Shown one piece after another: positions 1-8,651 of a DNA stretch of 64,000 nt. The number at the start of each line of letters is the position of its first letter. The stretch's first letter is position 1. The notes under the pieces were generated by a model. It did not search any database, was not told where the DNA came from, and saw nothing but the letters and a program-made list of their open reading frames with translations. The translations under genes and the position numbers were made by a program. The stretch is taken from contig CAJUID010000004.1 in assembly GCA_910585905.1 (NCBI GenBank), forward strand, positions 103,562 through 167,561, given 5' to 3'. Origin of the DNA: an uncultured Lachnospiraceae bacterium (GTDB lineage Bacteria; Bacillota; Clostridia; Lachnospirales; Lachnospiraceae).

Positions 1-78
1 CATAAAAACTGCAATACATACAATAATGAGACATACACAGCTGAGTATCAAAAACTTATTTATCTTCATATTCTTCAA
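1..78 (-). CDS. N-terminus of an exported or membrane-anchored protein, cut by the window edge
   Basis: Only the first 26 codons are inside the window. A TTG at 78 has GGAAG seven bases upstream; an ATG three codons later (69) is the alternative start but has a poorer ribosome binding site. The visible residues begin KNMKINKF and continue as one hydrophobic stretch with two cysteines, so a signal peptide, lipoprotein signal or membrane anchor is likely. The gene follows the chemoreceptor gene on the same strand after about 160 bases, so it may be the last member of the chemosensory operon. Function cannot be judged from this fragment. Confidence 0.5.
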   Translation of the reverse strand, partial: MKNMKINKFLILSCVCLIIVCIAVFM

Positions 79-236
79 TGTTGTACTTCCTTCCTTGCAA
101 AATTGCTCTACAACCACAGTTACAAAAATAAGGAAAAGAGAAACAAATATTCAAAAATACCTGCTTCTCTTCTATCTACTGCTTTATTTCTGAATTTTAT
201 ATAACAAATATTTTAAATTATGTAAGTTAATTGTGT

Positions 237-1592
237 CTAATATTTGCCAAATCCATCTCCTAATGATATCACCTGCTCATTCATCGCAAGCCGGGAAGGC
301 GAGGAAGTTACACTCATACCAATTGCTGGTGAACTACTTCTTGAACCTAAATTATAGATAGACAAAAGCTCCCTCATTCTGCTTGCCTGATTAGAAAGCT
401 GCTCACTGGCAGCAGCACACTGCTCACTTGTAGCAGAATTTGTCTGCACAACCTGAGAAACTTGGGTAATCGCCTGCTCAATCTGCTCAATTGCCGTAGC
501 CTGATAATTCGAAGAATCTGCAATGCCATTAATAATAACTTCGCTCTCCTGTACTACTTTACTAATAATTTCTAATGCCTGAGCCGTCTCATCCGCAATC
601 TTCGAACCTGCACCAACTTTATGGATAGAATCTTCGATTAATTCTGCTGTTTCTGCTGCAGCCGCTGCGCTTCTTGCAGCAAGAGTCCTAACCTCCTCTG
701 CAACTACTGCAAACCCTTTTCCAGACTCGCCAGCCCTTGCCGCCTCAACTGCTGCATTTAATGCAAGGATATTTGTCTGGAATGCAATATCATCAATTAC
801 CTTAATAATCTTAGAAATGCTTTCAGATGACTCATTGATGTCACGCATAGCAGCCATCATATCCTTCATCTGCTGGTTTCCACGCTTCACATCCTCAATT
901 GCATTTAAAACAAGATGTGCAGCGGCATCCGCCTGCTCCGCATTCTGCTTTGTCTTGCCAGATATCTCATCAATGGATGATGTAATCTGCTGAATTGCAC
1001 TTGCCTGCTGTGTAGTTCCCTGTGCCAGGGACTGGCTTGCACTTGCCACCTGTGTAGAGCCAACCGTAACCTGTGACGCTGCATCACTAATACTTGAAAG
1101 TGCATTTAAATTGTCATCTACCAATTTTTTCAGAGAATTTCCAAGAAGGTCATCCGAAGATTTCGGATTAACAGCCACCGTAAGATTACCCTCTGAAACT
1201 GCTTCCGCAATCTTTGACTGGTATTTTATATTTTCAATTACCTCAAGATACTCATCTACTAATTTGCCAAACTCATCATCGGCATATTTTTTCATATCAA
1301 TATCAACACGCCCCATTGCAATATCTTTGGCAGCGTTTGACAACTGCGATACCGCCCTGTCAATTGTCCTAATCAAATAAACTGCTACAAATAATGTAAT
1401 AATAATTGCCACGATACCTAACCCGATTGTGGCAAAAGATGCATTTCTAGTAAAAATTTCCTGTTCTTCTGGATCATTAATCTTAACAGCCATCCTAGTG
1501 GTCATCTCACTCACTAAAATGTTGATAAACACCAGCACAATAGGAATCAAGAACCCTAAAAACATTTTTGTCTTAACTTTTAAATTTTTCAT
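237..1592 (-). CDS. Methyl-accepting chemotaxis protein with minimal ectodomain
   Basis: 451-residue chemoreceptor. Residues about 9-30 and 52-75 are transmembrane helices, separated by only some 20 residues, so there is no room for a normal extracellular ligand domain. A HAMP region follows (about 76-130) with a second HAMP-like stretch, then the long helical signalling domain with the conserved hairpin tip around DDIAFQTNILALNAAVEAAR and EEVRTLAARSA near residues 265-310. This tip normally contacts CheA and CheW in polar arrays. The gene has a GGAGG ribosome binding site and sits downstream of cheB and cheR, which would adjust its methylation. Without an ectodomain it probably senses a cytoplasmic or membrane cue, or a partner protein. 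The family call is secure; the signal is unknown. Confidence 0.93.
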   Translation of the reverse strand: MKNLKVKTKMFLGFLIPIVLVFINILVSEMTTRMAVKINDPEEQEIFTRNASFATIGLGIVAIIITLFVAVYLIRTIDRAVSQLSNAAKDIAMGRVDIDMKKYADDEFGKLVDEYLEVIENIKYQSKIAEAVSEGNLTVAVNPKSSDDLLGNSLKKLVDDNLNALSSISDAASQVTVGSTQVASASQSLAQGTTQQASAIQQITSSIDEISGKTKQNAEQADAAAHLVLNAIEDVKRGNQQMKDMMAAMRDINESSESISKIIKVIDDIAFQTNILALNAAVEAARAGESGKGFAVVAEEVRTLAARSAAAAAETAELIEDSIHKVGAGSKIADETAQALEIISKVVQESEVIINGIADSSNYQATAIEQIEQAITQVSQVVQTNSATSEQCAAASEQLSNQASRMRELLSIYNLGSRSSSPAIGMSVTSSPSRLAMNEQVISLGDGFGKY

Positions 1593-1695
1593 AACTAAAC
1601 CTCCATTTTTCCTTTCCAGCCCAAATTATTATAACGCATCTTATTTTTTATATCAAGCCCTGCTTTCCCTTAAACAGGACGATATTACATTCTTA

Positions 1696-2724
1696 TTACA
1701 TCGTATTTAACACCGAATATGTTTTCCTTGCAATATCATGAAGTTTCTCCTGATATTCCACAGCCCCGATATCATATGCAACCTTTGGCATGCCATAAAC
1801 CACGCAGGTTGACTCGTCTTGCCCGATTGTCCTGGCTCCTGCCTGCCGCATTGCTAACAGCCCCTTTGCACCGTCACCGCCCATTCCAGTAAAAATAATT
1901 CCTAGCGCATTTGGCCCCGCCGCTTTAGCTACCGACTCAAAAAGCACATCTACTGATGGACAGTGCCCATTTACCTTTGGCCCCTGCCTGCACTCCACCT
2001 GGTAATTCGTGCCTACCTTGACCAGCCGCATATGGCAATCCCCTCCTGGGGCGAGCAAAAGCTGTCCTGGCAGCACCTGGTCCCCAGTTCGTGCCTCTTT
2101 TACCCGAATCTTACATTCATGGTCAAGCCTTTTTGCATACATCTCCGTAAATCCAGGCGGCATATGCTGCACTGCCACAATGCCAGGAATATCCGGCCCA
2201 AACTCCTTCACGACAGAACAGACTGCCTCCGTCCCGCCCGTAGAAGCTCCAATTGCCACAATCAGATTCTTATCCTTGCGGATATACTGCTGCATCTGCG
2301 GCTGAGGCATAGTATTCCTCACATTCCCAATCCTCGCCATAGATGCAATCTTTATTTTTGCTAACAGCTCTTTATAAATAAAATCCTCTAACTGCCTCCG
2401 GTCCGACACGGCAGGTTTTGCAACAAAATCTACCGCCCCTGCATTAAGCGCATCAAAAACCTTATCACTTAGGGCACTGATCACTACAACCCTTAGCGGA
2501 AACTGAGGCATCAGCTTTTTTAAAAATTCAATTCCATTCATCCTTGGCAGTTCCACATCCAGAGTCATAACATCCGGGCGGTACTCTAAGATGGCATCCC
2601 TTGCTTCAAATGGGTCTTTCGCTGTCGCCACCACCTGAATATCCGAATCCCGATTCAGATTCCTCACCAGCAACTCCCTGAAAAACATGGAATCCTCAAC
2701 TACCAAAACTCTAATCGGTCTCAT
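1696..2724 (-). CDS. cheB: CheB protein-glutamate methylesterase/response regulator
   Basis: Removes methyl groups from chemoreceptor glutamates and deamidates glutamines. The N-terminal receiver domain (about 1-110) has VLVVEDS, the phospho-acceptor Asp in LDVELPRMNG and the lysine in DFVAKP. The C-terminal methylesterase domain (about 155-340) has the catalytic Ser in GASTGGTEAV, the His in VQHMPPGF and the Asp in FTGMGGDGAKG. The start is taken at the ATG giving MRPIRVLVV, because the receiver fold begins there. A GGGAGGAG lies upstream inside the end of cheR, whose stop is only 8 bases away. A longer frame opening at 2790 would overlap cheR by about 60 bases and adds nothing recognisable. 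Translation is probably coupled to cheR. Confidence 0.94.
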   Translation of the reverse strand: MRPIRVLVVEDSMFFRELLVRNLNRDSDIQVVATAKDPFEARDAILEYRPDVMTLDVELPRMNGIEFLKKLMPQFPLRVVVISALSDKVFDALNAGAVDFVAKPAVSDRRQLEDFIYKELLAKIKIASMARIGNVRNTMPQPQMQQYIRKDKNLIVAIGASTGGTEAVCSVVKEFGPDIPGIVAVQHMPPGFTEMYAKRLDHECKIRVKEARTGDQVLPGQLLLAPGGDCHMRLVKVGTNYQVECRQGPKVNGHCPSVDVLFESVAKAAGPNALGIIFTGMGGDGAKGLLAMRQAGARTIGQDESTCVVYGMPKVAYDIGAVEYQEKLHDIARKTYSVLNTM

Positions 2725-2731
2725 ACATCCA

Positions 2732-3550
2732 TCATTCTCCTCCCGGTTTTCTAAAGATTGAAGGCTGAATAACCTGAAATGGAACAGCATCTTTATTTAA
2801 TGATTCTGTCATTCCAATAAAAAGATAGCCCCCCGGTTCTAACTGGTTATATACCTTTTGCAACAGCTCCGTCTTTGTCCTCTCATCAAAATAAATCATA
2901 ACATTTCGTAAAAACACGGTATGCATTCTCTTCTTAAATGGGAATGGGTTCATAAGATTAAACTGACGGAAAATCACCTCCCGCTTAAGTTCCTCTTTCA
3001 CCTGATACATCGCCTGCCCAGTAACCTTTTGGAAGAAACGCTTTTTCCACTGCGGCGGAAGGCTGCTTAATTTGTCTTCACTGTAGATCCCCCGAAATGC
3101 CTCCTGCAAAACCTGCATGGAAATATCCGTTGCCAAGACTTTTGTATCCCAAGCCGAACCTTCTATCCCAAAGAATTCTTTGATTACCATTGCAATTGTA
3201 TACGGCTCCTCCCCAGACGAGGCCGCGCCGCACCAAACACGCAGGTCTTTTGTCCGGCTCTCCTTCTGCTTGAGCCATGGAAGCACCTCTCGTTTAAAAA
3301 ATTCCAGATGCTCAAACTCCCTCATAAAATACGTATAATTTGTTGTCAGCAAATTCAGAAGCTCACGCTCCAGCACACCAGAAGAATCACGTTCCAAAAC
3401 ATCCATATACTCATTGTAATTTTTCCAGCCCTTATTCTTTATATAATTTGCCAGCCTGCCATCGACAACCGTTTTCTTATTTGCCATATCAATTCCGCAT
3501 TTTCGCTTTAAAAACACAGAGATCCTCAAAAATTCATCCTCTGTTATCAA
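2732..3550 (-). CDS. cheR: CheR chemoreceptor methyltransferase
   Basis: S-adenosylmethionine-dependent methyltransferase that methylates glutamates of chemoreceptors. The helical N-terminal domain (about 1-75) is followed by the SAM-binding domain, with VWCGAASSGEEPYTIAM (near 110-125), LATDIS and FLRNVMIYFDERT. The usual TNETYFFRE motif appears here as TNYTYFMRE. The start is uncertain because there is no ATG: a TTG at 3550 has AGAAGG nine bases upstream and gives LITEDEFLRIS, while a TTG at 3559 abuts that same AGAAGG and is unlikely. It lies between a REC-HD-GYP gene and cheB in one apparent operon. Confidence 0.92.
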   Translation of the reverse strand: MITEDEFLRISVFLKRKCGIDMANKKTVVDGRLANYIKNKGWKNYNEYMDVLERDSSGVLERELLNLLTTNYTYFMREFEHLEFFKREVLPWLKQKESRTKDLRVWCGAASSGEEPYTIAMVIKEFFGIEGSAWDTKVLATDISMQVLQEAFRGIYSEDKLSSLPPQWKKRFFQKVTGQAMYQVKEELKREVIFRQFNLMNPFPFKKRMHTVFLRNVMIYFDERTKTELLQKVYNQLEPGGYLFIGMTESLNKDAVPFQVIQPSIFRKPGGE

Positions 3551-3606
3551 TACTCCCAACCTTCTTCCCTATTCTATACAACTTTTCTATCTTTTTCATT
3601 TTTTCG

Positions 3607-4680
3607 CTAGCATAACTGCCTGGAGACTTTGCGGAAAATTTTAAAAATTTCAGGGCGGAACTTTTGCCCAGACTCCCCTTCCATAATCTCCAGAGCTTCT
3701 TCTCTGCTATACTTATCGCGGTATGGCCTCTCCTCCGTCAAGGCACAAAAAACATCTGCAATTGACACAATCTGTGCTGACAACGGAATTTCCTCTCCCT
3801 TTAATCCCATTGGATAGCCACTCCCATCCCAATTCTCATGGTGATATTTCGCAATATCAATTGACGTCATTATAAAATCATTAAAATCATTTGTTGTATG
3901 CAAATCCCCTAAAAGCTTTGCACCAATATTCGTGTGGCTTCGCACAATCTCCATCTCTTCTGCGCTTAACTTAGAATTTTTTTGCAATATTTCCTTTGGA
4001 ATCCCAATATTACCGATATCGCGGAGAGATGCAGCAACTTCCACTGTATCAATAAATGTATCTGAAATCTGTTCTGCAAAAAATGGTGAAAACTGCATAC
4101 TCTGTGCAAGTACACGACAATTATTACGGATTCTGCCTGAAAACTCTTTGTTATAATGGGCATGCTCCGCCGCAACGCCCGCAAGTGCATACAACACTGC
4201 CTTTTTCTCATGCTCAATCTGTTTTAGCTGCTCCTTTACAGAAACCTGAAGGCGCCTGTTTGTCTCTTTTACTTCCTTATTTGCCTCAGACAGACGCAGA
4301 TGCACCATTACCCTTGCCTGAACCACTTCTGGAATAAAGGGCTTTGTAATATAATCTTCCCCGCCAAGTGAAAACCCCTTCACAATTTCCTTAGAAGCGT
4401 CAAATGCCGAAATAAAGATAATCGGAATGTGTCTGGTTTCAACATCCTTTTTTAAAATCCTGCAAAGCTCGTATCCATCCATCTCTGGCATGGATATATC
4501 AGACAGAATTAACTCAGGGCGGCACTCCGACACCATTTTTAATGCCTCTACACCATTCTCCGCCATTATCGGGCAGCAACCCATATTATTGATAATCTCA
4601 CCGAGAATCTCCCTATTCATCTCTACATCATCCACAATCAGGATTTTCGCTGTCCCCATTCCCTTATCGCTACTACCCAT
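3607..4680 (-). CDS. Response regulator with degenerate HD-GYP domain
   Basis: 357 residues. The receiver domain (about 10-130) has ILIVDD, the phospho-acceptor in LILSDISMPEMDG and the lysine in DYITKPF. A coiled linker (about 135-165) joins it to an HD-GYP domain, a family that hydrolyses cyclic di-GMP. The HHENWDGSGYP signature is present, but the metal-binding HD motif that normally reads HDIGK is RDIGN here. The metal-ligand histidine is therefore lost, and catalytic activity is doubtful. The paralogue at 6288-7382 keeps HDIGK. It has a good AAGGAGAG ribosome binding site and ends 48 bases before cheR. It may act as a c-di-GMP receptor or phosphorylation-dependent partner rather than an enzyme; this is inference. 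Confidence 0.9.
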   Translation of the reverse strand: MGSSDKGMGTAKILIVDDVEMNREILGEIINNMGCCPIMAENGVEALKMVSECRPELILSDISMPEMDGYELCRILKKDVETRHIPIIFISAFDASKEIVKGFSLGGEDYITKPFIPEVVQARVMVHLRLSEANKEVKETNRRLQVSVKEQLKQIEHEKKAVLYALAGVAAEHAHYNKEFSGRIRNNCRVLAQSMQFSPFFAEQISDTFIDTVEVAASLRDIGNIGIPKEILQKNSKLSAEEMEIVRSHTNIGAKLLGDLHTTNDFNDFIMTSIDIAKYHHENWDGSGYPMGLKGEEIPLSAQIVSIADVFCALTEERPYRDKYSREEALEIMEGESGQKFRPEIFKIFRKVSRQLC

Positions 4681-4695
4681 ACTCTCTCCTTTTAG

Positions 4696-6114
4696 TTATT
4701 CAACCAGAATTTTTAACTCATCAAACCCTGTCACAGCCGTATCATAATCTTCCTTCTGTATCGCCATCTTTAACCGCAGAACTGCTCTGCTCACTTCCCT
4801 AGGAGCTCCCGCAGATAACTGCTTTATGGTATCCATAAAACTTTCTGCCTTTTCCCAATTTTCCATCTCAACACATAAAATCAGCTTAGACATATTTTTC
4901 TGCAATGCTTCCTTATTGTCAGCCGTGCCAAATACCTTAATATCGTCCTGCTGTTCTTCCTGTGAAAATAAAGACGCCTTGTCAAATGCTGCAATTTCGC
5001 CCAATGGATTGGCCTGCTCCATATCCGCCTTTTCCACTCCAACCCATATTGAGAAGGAAAATGTCGTTCCCTGGTTTACCTTGCTCTCTACCTCAATATT
5101 TCCACCCATCAACTCTACAAGCTGCTTGCAGATATTTAATCCAAGACCGGTACCCCCATATTTTCTAGAAATGGAAGCATCTACCTGCGAAAAGCTCTGG
5201 AACAGCTTATCCTGGTCCGCCTTGTCAATTCCAATTCCTGTATCATGTACAAAGAAAAATAATTCAATCGAATCCTTCATCTGTGCAGTCAACATGATCT
5301 CTACACTGATCTTCCCTACTGCGGTAAACTTTTGTGCATTCGACAGCAGGTTGTTCAAAATCTGCACAATTCTAAGCTCATCACCTATAATATATTCTGG
5401 TACATGTGGTGATACCGTTACAAAAAACTCAAGCCCTTTTTCCGTAATCCGGCTAATATGGCTTTCCTTTACATAGTCAAGCATATTCCTAAAATGGAAC
5501 CTGCGCGGCTCCAAAGTAAATTTGCCCGCCTCCATCTTGGAAAAATCAAGGATATTATTAATAATTTTATTCATATCCCCGCAGCACCGCTCAATTAGCT
5601 TCAGTGTACGGAGCCTTTTCACATTCTCCTCATCCGGCATCAGCTCTTTTACATTGCCAAGAATACCATTAACCGGCGTCCTAAGCTCATGTGTTACATT
5701 CGCCACAAACTCTGACTTTACTTTTAGCGCTTCCTGCGCCTCCTGCCTAACCTTATCAATTTCTCGATTCAAATATTCTTTTTCCAATATATCATTTGCT
5801 AAGCATATGTACAAGCCCTGCCCGTCGTTCTTAAGAATACGTGTCTCCACCGGAAAACAGGTAAGATTCTTCCGGTAGGCCATAAGATTCTGTATCCCGC
5901 CTCCAAATTGATACTCTGTTTTAAAACTATCCTCACTTTGTTCAAATGAATTTGGAAAAACAGCTCCAATACTGATACCACAAATCTCTACATTATATCC
6001 TAGTTTTTCCCTCGCTACAGCATTGGCATAGATAATTGTACCTTTCCCATCAAAAACAAGTATCATTTCCAACGCATCCTCAGCAGGAAAAATGCCAAAA
6101 TCAATCTGTTTCAT
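4696..6114 (-). CDS. Soluble PAS-sensor histidine kinase
   Basis: 472 residues with no membrane helix, so a cytoplasmic kinase. Order of domains: PAS-like fold (about 10-115), coiled coil (115-135), dimerisation/phospho-acceptor domain with the H-box VTHELRTPVNG (near 140), and an ATPase domain with N box NNLLSNAQKF, DTGIGI and GGTGLGL (about 245-365). After residue 380 comes a linker and about 60 helical residues that resemble the end of an HPt domain but lack an AHTLKG-type histidine. It has no receiver domain of its own. The two neighbouring REC-HD-GYP proteins are the obvious phosphorylation targets. It has a GGGGGA ribosome binding site, and its stop lies 15 bases before the downstream regulator gene. 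Confidence 0.9.
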   Translation of the reverse strand: MKQIDFGIFPAEDALEMILVFDGKGTIIYANAVAREKLGYNVEICGISIGAVFPNSFEQSEDSFKTEYQFGGGIQNLMAYRKNLTCFPVETRILKNDGQGLYICLANDILEKEYLNREIDKVRQEAQEALKVKSEFVANVTHELRTPVNGILGNVKELMPDEENVKRLRTLKLIERCCGDMNKIINNILDFSKMEAGKFTLEPRRFHFRNMLDYVKESHISRITEKGLEFFVTVSPHVPEYIIGDELRIVQILNNLLSNAQKFTAVGKISVEIMLTAQMKDSIELFFFVHDTGIGIDKADQDKLFQSFSQVDASISRKYGGTGLGLNICKQLVELMGGNIEVESKVNQGTTFSFSIWVGVEKADMEQANPLGEIAAFDKASLFSQEEQQDDIKVFGTADNKEALQKNMSKLILCVEMENWEKAESFMDTIKQLSAGAPREVSRAVLRLKMAIQKEDYDTAVTGFDELKILVE

Positions 6115-6287
6115 AACAGTCCCCCATGCCGCTCTTTCCGGCCTATTTCCGTTTCTAATTTTTTATCCTGGCCAGCACTGACAACTTCTCCCCTATTCCA
6201 GGCTATTGCTGCGCCTCCCGTACCTTTTCTCCAACAAACCACAGAAAGACAGTAAAACATAAAAAACGTTTCACTGCCCTTTGTACC

Positions 6288-7382
6288 TTAAGAAAAATCA
6301 AACATATTGATTACTTCTACAATGTTAAAGAAATCTTCTTTCGCCAATTCAAAACATTCCAATATAGTTGGTGAAAACTGGCCGCACTCGCCATTCATTA
6401 TCATATCATATGCTTCGCTGTTTGCATATGCCCCTTTGTATACTCTTTTACTTACCAATGCATCATAGACGTCAGCGACTGATACTATCTGGGCACTGAT
6501 TGGAATATCGTCGCCTGCCAGATGATCTGGATAACCGTTACCATCCCATCTCTCATGATGGTAACGGCAGATATCATAACAATACTGATAAAATTCTTCT
6601 GTCTGGTTTTTACGGAATGGCTTTAACATATCACAACCAATCGTAGTATGCGTTTTCATCGTCTCAAATTCCTGCGCCGTCAAACGTCCCGGCTTCAAAA
6701 GAATTGCATCCGGAATCGCTATTTTACCAATATCATGAAGCGCAGATGCCCTCGCGATTTCCGAAATCTTAAATGGTGTCATTTCATACTCTGGGAAATA
6801 CTGTGCAAGATATTTTAAAAGAATCCTTGTAAAATATTTAATCCTTCTTATATGCTCACCTGTCTCTGAACTCCTAAACTCAACAACAGAACTAAGCGCC
6901 TCTATCATAAAATCATTATTTTCCTGTATCTTCTTCTCTTTTGCAATAAGCTCACGCTCCTGCTCTTTGAGCCTTGCTTCCATATTCAGCTTATTCTGAT
7001 ACAGCTCAATAACGTTACCTGCCCTTCTTTTTACAATGTCCGGGTAGAATGGCTTGTGCATAACGTCAGCAATACCGTAAGCATATGCCCTATCCTCACT
7101 ATCCCTGACTGTCTCTCCTGTAATCATGATTACGGGCGTGCTTTCTAACATATCCTTCTCTTTCATATATTCCAGCACACCAAAACCATCCAGCACAGGC
7201 ATAACAACATCTAAACAGATTAATACAAACTTATCATTTGCCTTAATCTGCTCAATTGCTTCTTGCCCATTTGATGCCTCGACAATTTCATAGTCAGAGC
7301 GGAAAATGACCCCTAGTATCGCTCTGTTCACTTCTTCGTCATCCACAATTAAAATCTTCTGCTTTTCTAATTCCTCTGTCAT
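6288..7382 (-). CDS. Response regulator with intact HD-GYP c-di-GMP phosphodiesterase domain
   Basis: 364 residues. The receiver domain (about 8-125) has ILIVDDEEVN, the phospho-acceptor in LICLDVVMPVLDG and the lysine in VMHKPF. A coiled linker (about 130-165) leads to an HD-GYP domain with HDIGKIAIP, THTTIG, YHHERWDGNGYP and SVADVYDAL, the full set for a metal-dependent c-di-GMP phosphodiesterase. It is probably the first gene of the signalling operon: its ATG has AAAGGATGG upstream and no gene precedes it on this strand for 600 bases. A weak stem (CAGTGAAAC with GTTTTACTG) sits in the 170-base gap before the kinase gene and might cause partial termination. Confidence 0.92.
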   Translation of the reverse strand: MTEELEKQKILIVDDEEVNRAILGVIFRSDYEIVEASNGQEAIEQIKANDKFVLICLDVVMPVLDGFGVLEYMKEKDMLESTPVIMITGETVRDSEDRAYAYGIADVMHKPFYPDIVKRRAGNVIELYQNKLNMEARLKEQERELIAKEKKIQENNDFMIEALSSVVEFRSSETGEHIRRIKYFTRILLKYLAQYFPEYEMTPFKISEIARASALHDIGKIAIPDAILLKPGRLTAQEFETMKTHTTIGCDMLKPFRKNQTEEFYQYCYDICRYHHERWDGNGYPDHLAGDDIPISAQIVSVADVYDALVSKRVYKGAYANSEAYDMIMNGECGQFSPTILECFELAKEDFFNIVEVINMFDFS

Positions 7383-7429
7383 TATGTACCATCCTTTTAT
7401 ACTTTTTTATATTATTTTATATCACATGA

Positions 7430-7615
7430 TACTAGGTTCAAAAGTAGATAGCAAGACGTGCCTGCACGTAATTTACTATCTTCTGGCTTGACCCGCCAAA
7501 CACCGACAAGAAGCAGATTTGCCTGCGATTGTTTGTTGGATTGTGGATGTTGTGAAACAACGCAGCAATCCGTAGTATCAGTTGGGTGCAAAATACATTT
7601 TGACCCCAACATCAT
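7430..7615. repeat. Palindrome-rich intergenic segment, possible degenerate repeat
   Basis: This 186-base stretch, within the 607-base gap between the HD-GYP gene and the next plus-strand gene, contains a small hairpin (GACGTGC, two bases, GCACGTA) and short runs echoing the dispersed repeats elsewhere (TTTGCCTGCGATTGTTTG, TTGACCC). A short frame on the minus strand here has no ribosome binding site and repeat-derived residues, so I do not call a gene. No promoter is convincing. Confidence 0.4.
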
Positions 7616-7640
7616 AACATTATTTTCTTAAACAGATTAA

Positions 7641-7750
7641 GGTGTCAAAAGGGTGCTTTGCACCAACCGAACACAATATGTGGTGTTGCAAGCTCGCTTG
7701 CAAACACACATATTTGTGTTCGGTTTCGCCCCGAAAGGGCTTTTGACACC
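7641..7750. repeat. 110-bp nested palindromic element
   Basis: The ends are exact inverted repeats: GGTGTCAAAAG at 7641-7651 and CTTTTGACACC at 7740-7750. Inside is a second long stem, ACCGAACACAA against TTGTGTTCGGT, capped by GCAAGC/GCTTGC; small hairpins (GGTGCTTTGCACC and CGCCCCGAAAGGGC) flank it. The arms continue imperfectly outward (AGATTAA and TTAATCT-like flanks). No coding potential. It looks like a MITE-type or REP-type element, or a strong RNA structure. Confidence 0.75.
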
Positions 7751-7989
7751 CTAATCTTAAACAATTACTTCAGATTTTCATATCAAATTATATAACATTT
7801 TTCGACCCACTTGTCAACATATTCTTCAACCCCACGCCTGACTAGATTCGTTTTTGTTACGTTACAAAAAGTAAGCGAATATCCATTAGTCAAAGGCTTC
7901 AACAGACAATATAAAAGATACATAACAAAGCATCCATTACATACACTAAATGAAAGCCCAATAATTAAAAGCACAGCGGGAGGAAATTA

Positions 7990-8601
7990 ATGGAAAAAAA
8001 ATTATCTAAAAAGACCATAGACTTCACTTGCGCCCCAGCAAAAATACTGAAACATTTTTACTGGCATACTTCTATACTACGAAAATATTATGATAATAAT
8101 ATAAAAAAATACACCCTATTTGGCGTATTCTTTGTACTGATTACGGGAACTCTATTCCACTTTTTATATGATTGGACAAATCAGAATAGCTTTATTGGCC
8201 TAATTGCCCCAGTCAACGAATCCATCTGGGAACATATGAAACTGGTATTTTTCCCAATGCTGTTATATTCTCCGATCCTGAGCCAAAAATTAAAAGAAAA
8301 CCACCCCTGCATTATATCTGCAATTGCATTTGGGATTTTACTTGGTACTTTTCTAATCCCAATTCTTTTTTACACCTATACCAGCATCCTTGGCAAAAAT
8401 ATCTTTCTTTTTGACCTTGCCACCTTTATCTTAAGCACCATAATCGCATTTATTGCCATATACCTTTTTACGCTATCGTGTAAATTGCAGCCTTATACCA
8501 TTTTATTGTATGGCTTGCTGTTACTACTTTTTCTATGCTTTATATTATTTACAGGCAATCCCCCAGATTTTTCTATTTTTGATGACCCTGCCGCTTCCTA
8601 A
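7990..8601 (+). CDS. DUF6512-like multi-pass membrane protein
   Basis: 203 residues with a clear GGAGGAAATTA ribosome binding site. After a basic N-terminus (about 1-45) there are five or six hydrophobic helices. Between the first and second is the segment HFLYDW followed by PVNESIWEHMKLVFFP, which I associate with the DUF6512 family of small integral membrane proteins of unknown function. A single plus-strand gene, convergent with htrA. Its last codons lie inside an inverted repeat. Family assignment is from memory of the motif; no biochemical role is known to me. Confidence 0.75.
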   Translation: MEKKLSKKTIDFTCAPAKILKHFYWHTSILRKYYDNNIKKYTLFGVFFVLITGTLFHFLYDWTNQNSFIGLIAPVNESIWEHMKLVFFPMLLYSPILSQKLKENHPCIISAIAFGILLGTFLIPILFYTYTSILGKNIFLFDLATFILSTIIAFIAIYLFTLSCKLQPYTILLYGLLLLLFLCFILFTGNPPDFSIFDDPAAS

Positions 8602-8618
8602 CCTCCGGCAGGGTCATC
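8581..8618 (+). terminator. Perfect 13-bp stem hairpin between convergent genes
   Basis: GATGACCCTGCCG at 8581-8593 pairs exactly with CGGCAGGGTCATC at 8606-8618. The left arm encodes the end of the preceding membrane protein. Neither side is followed by a clear U tract in the transcript, so this is an atypical terminator, or an RNA 3'-end stabiliser for one of the two convergent transcripts. Confidence 0.5.
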
Positions 8619-8651
8619 GCATATAACTATATTCAAAATCCAATCATACGG

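Noticed and set aside
4826..5476. 216-codon open frame on the plus strand
   Set aside because: It lies wholly antisense to the PAS histidine kinase, has no ribosome binding site and gives no recognisable protein.
7783..7974. 63-codon minus-strand frame
   Set aside because: No standard start with an SD; it overlaps the upstream region of the divergent DUF6512-like gene.
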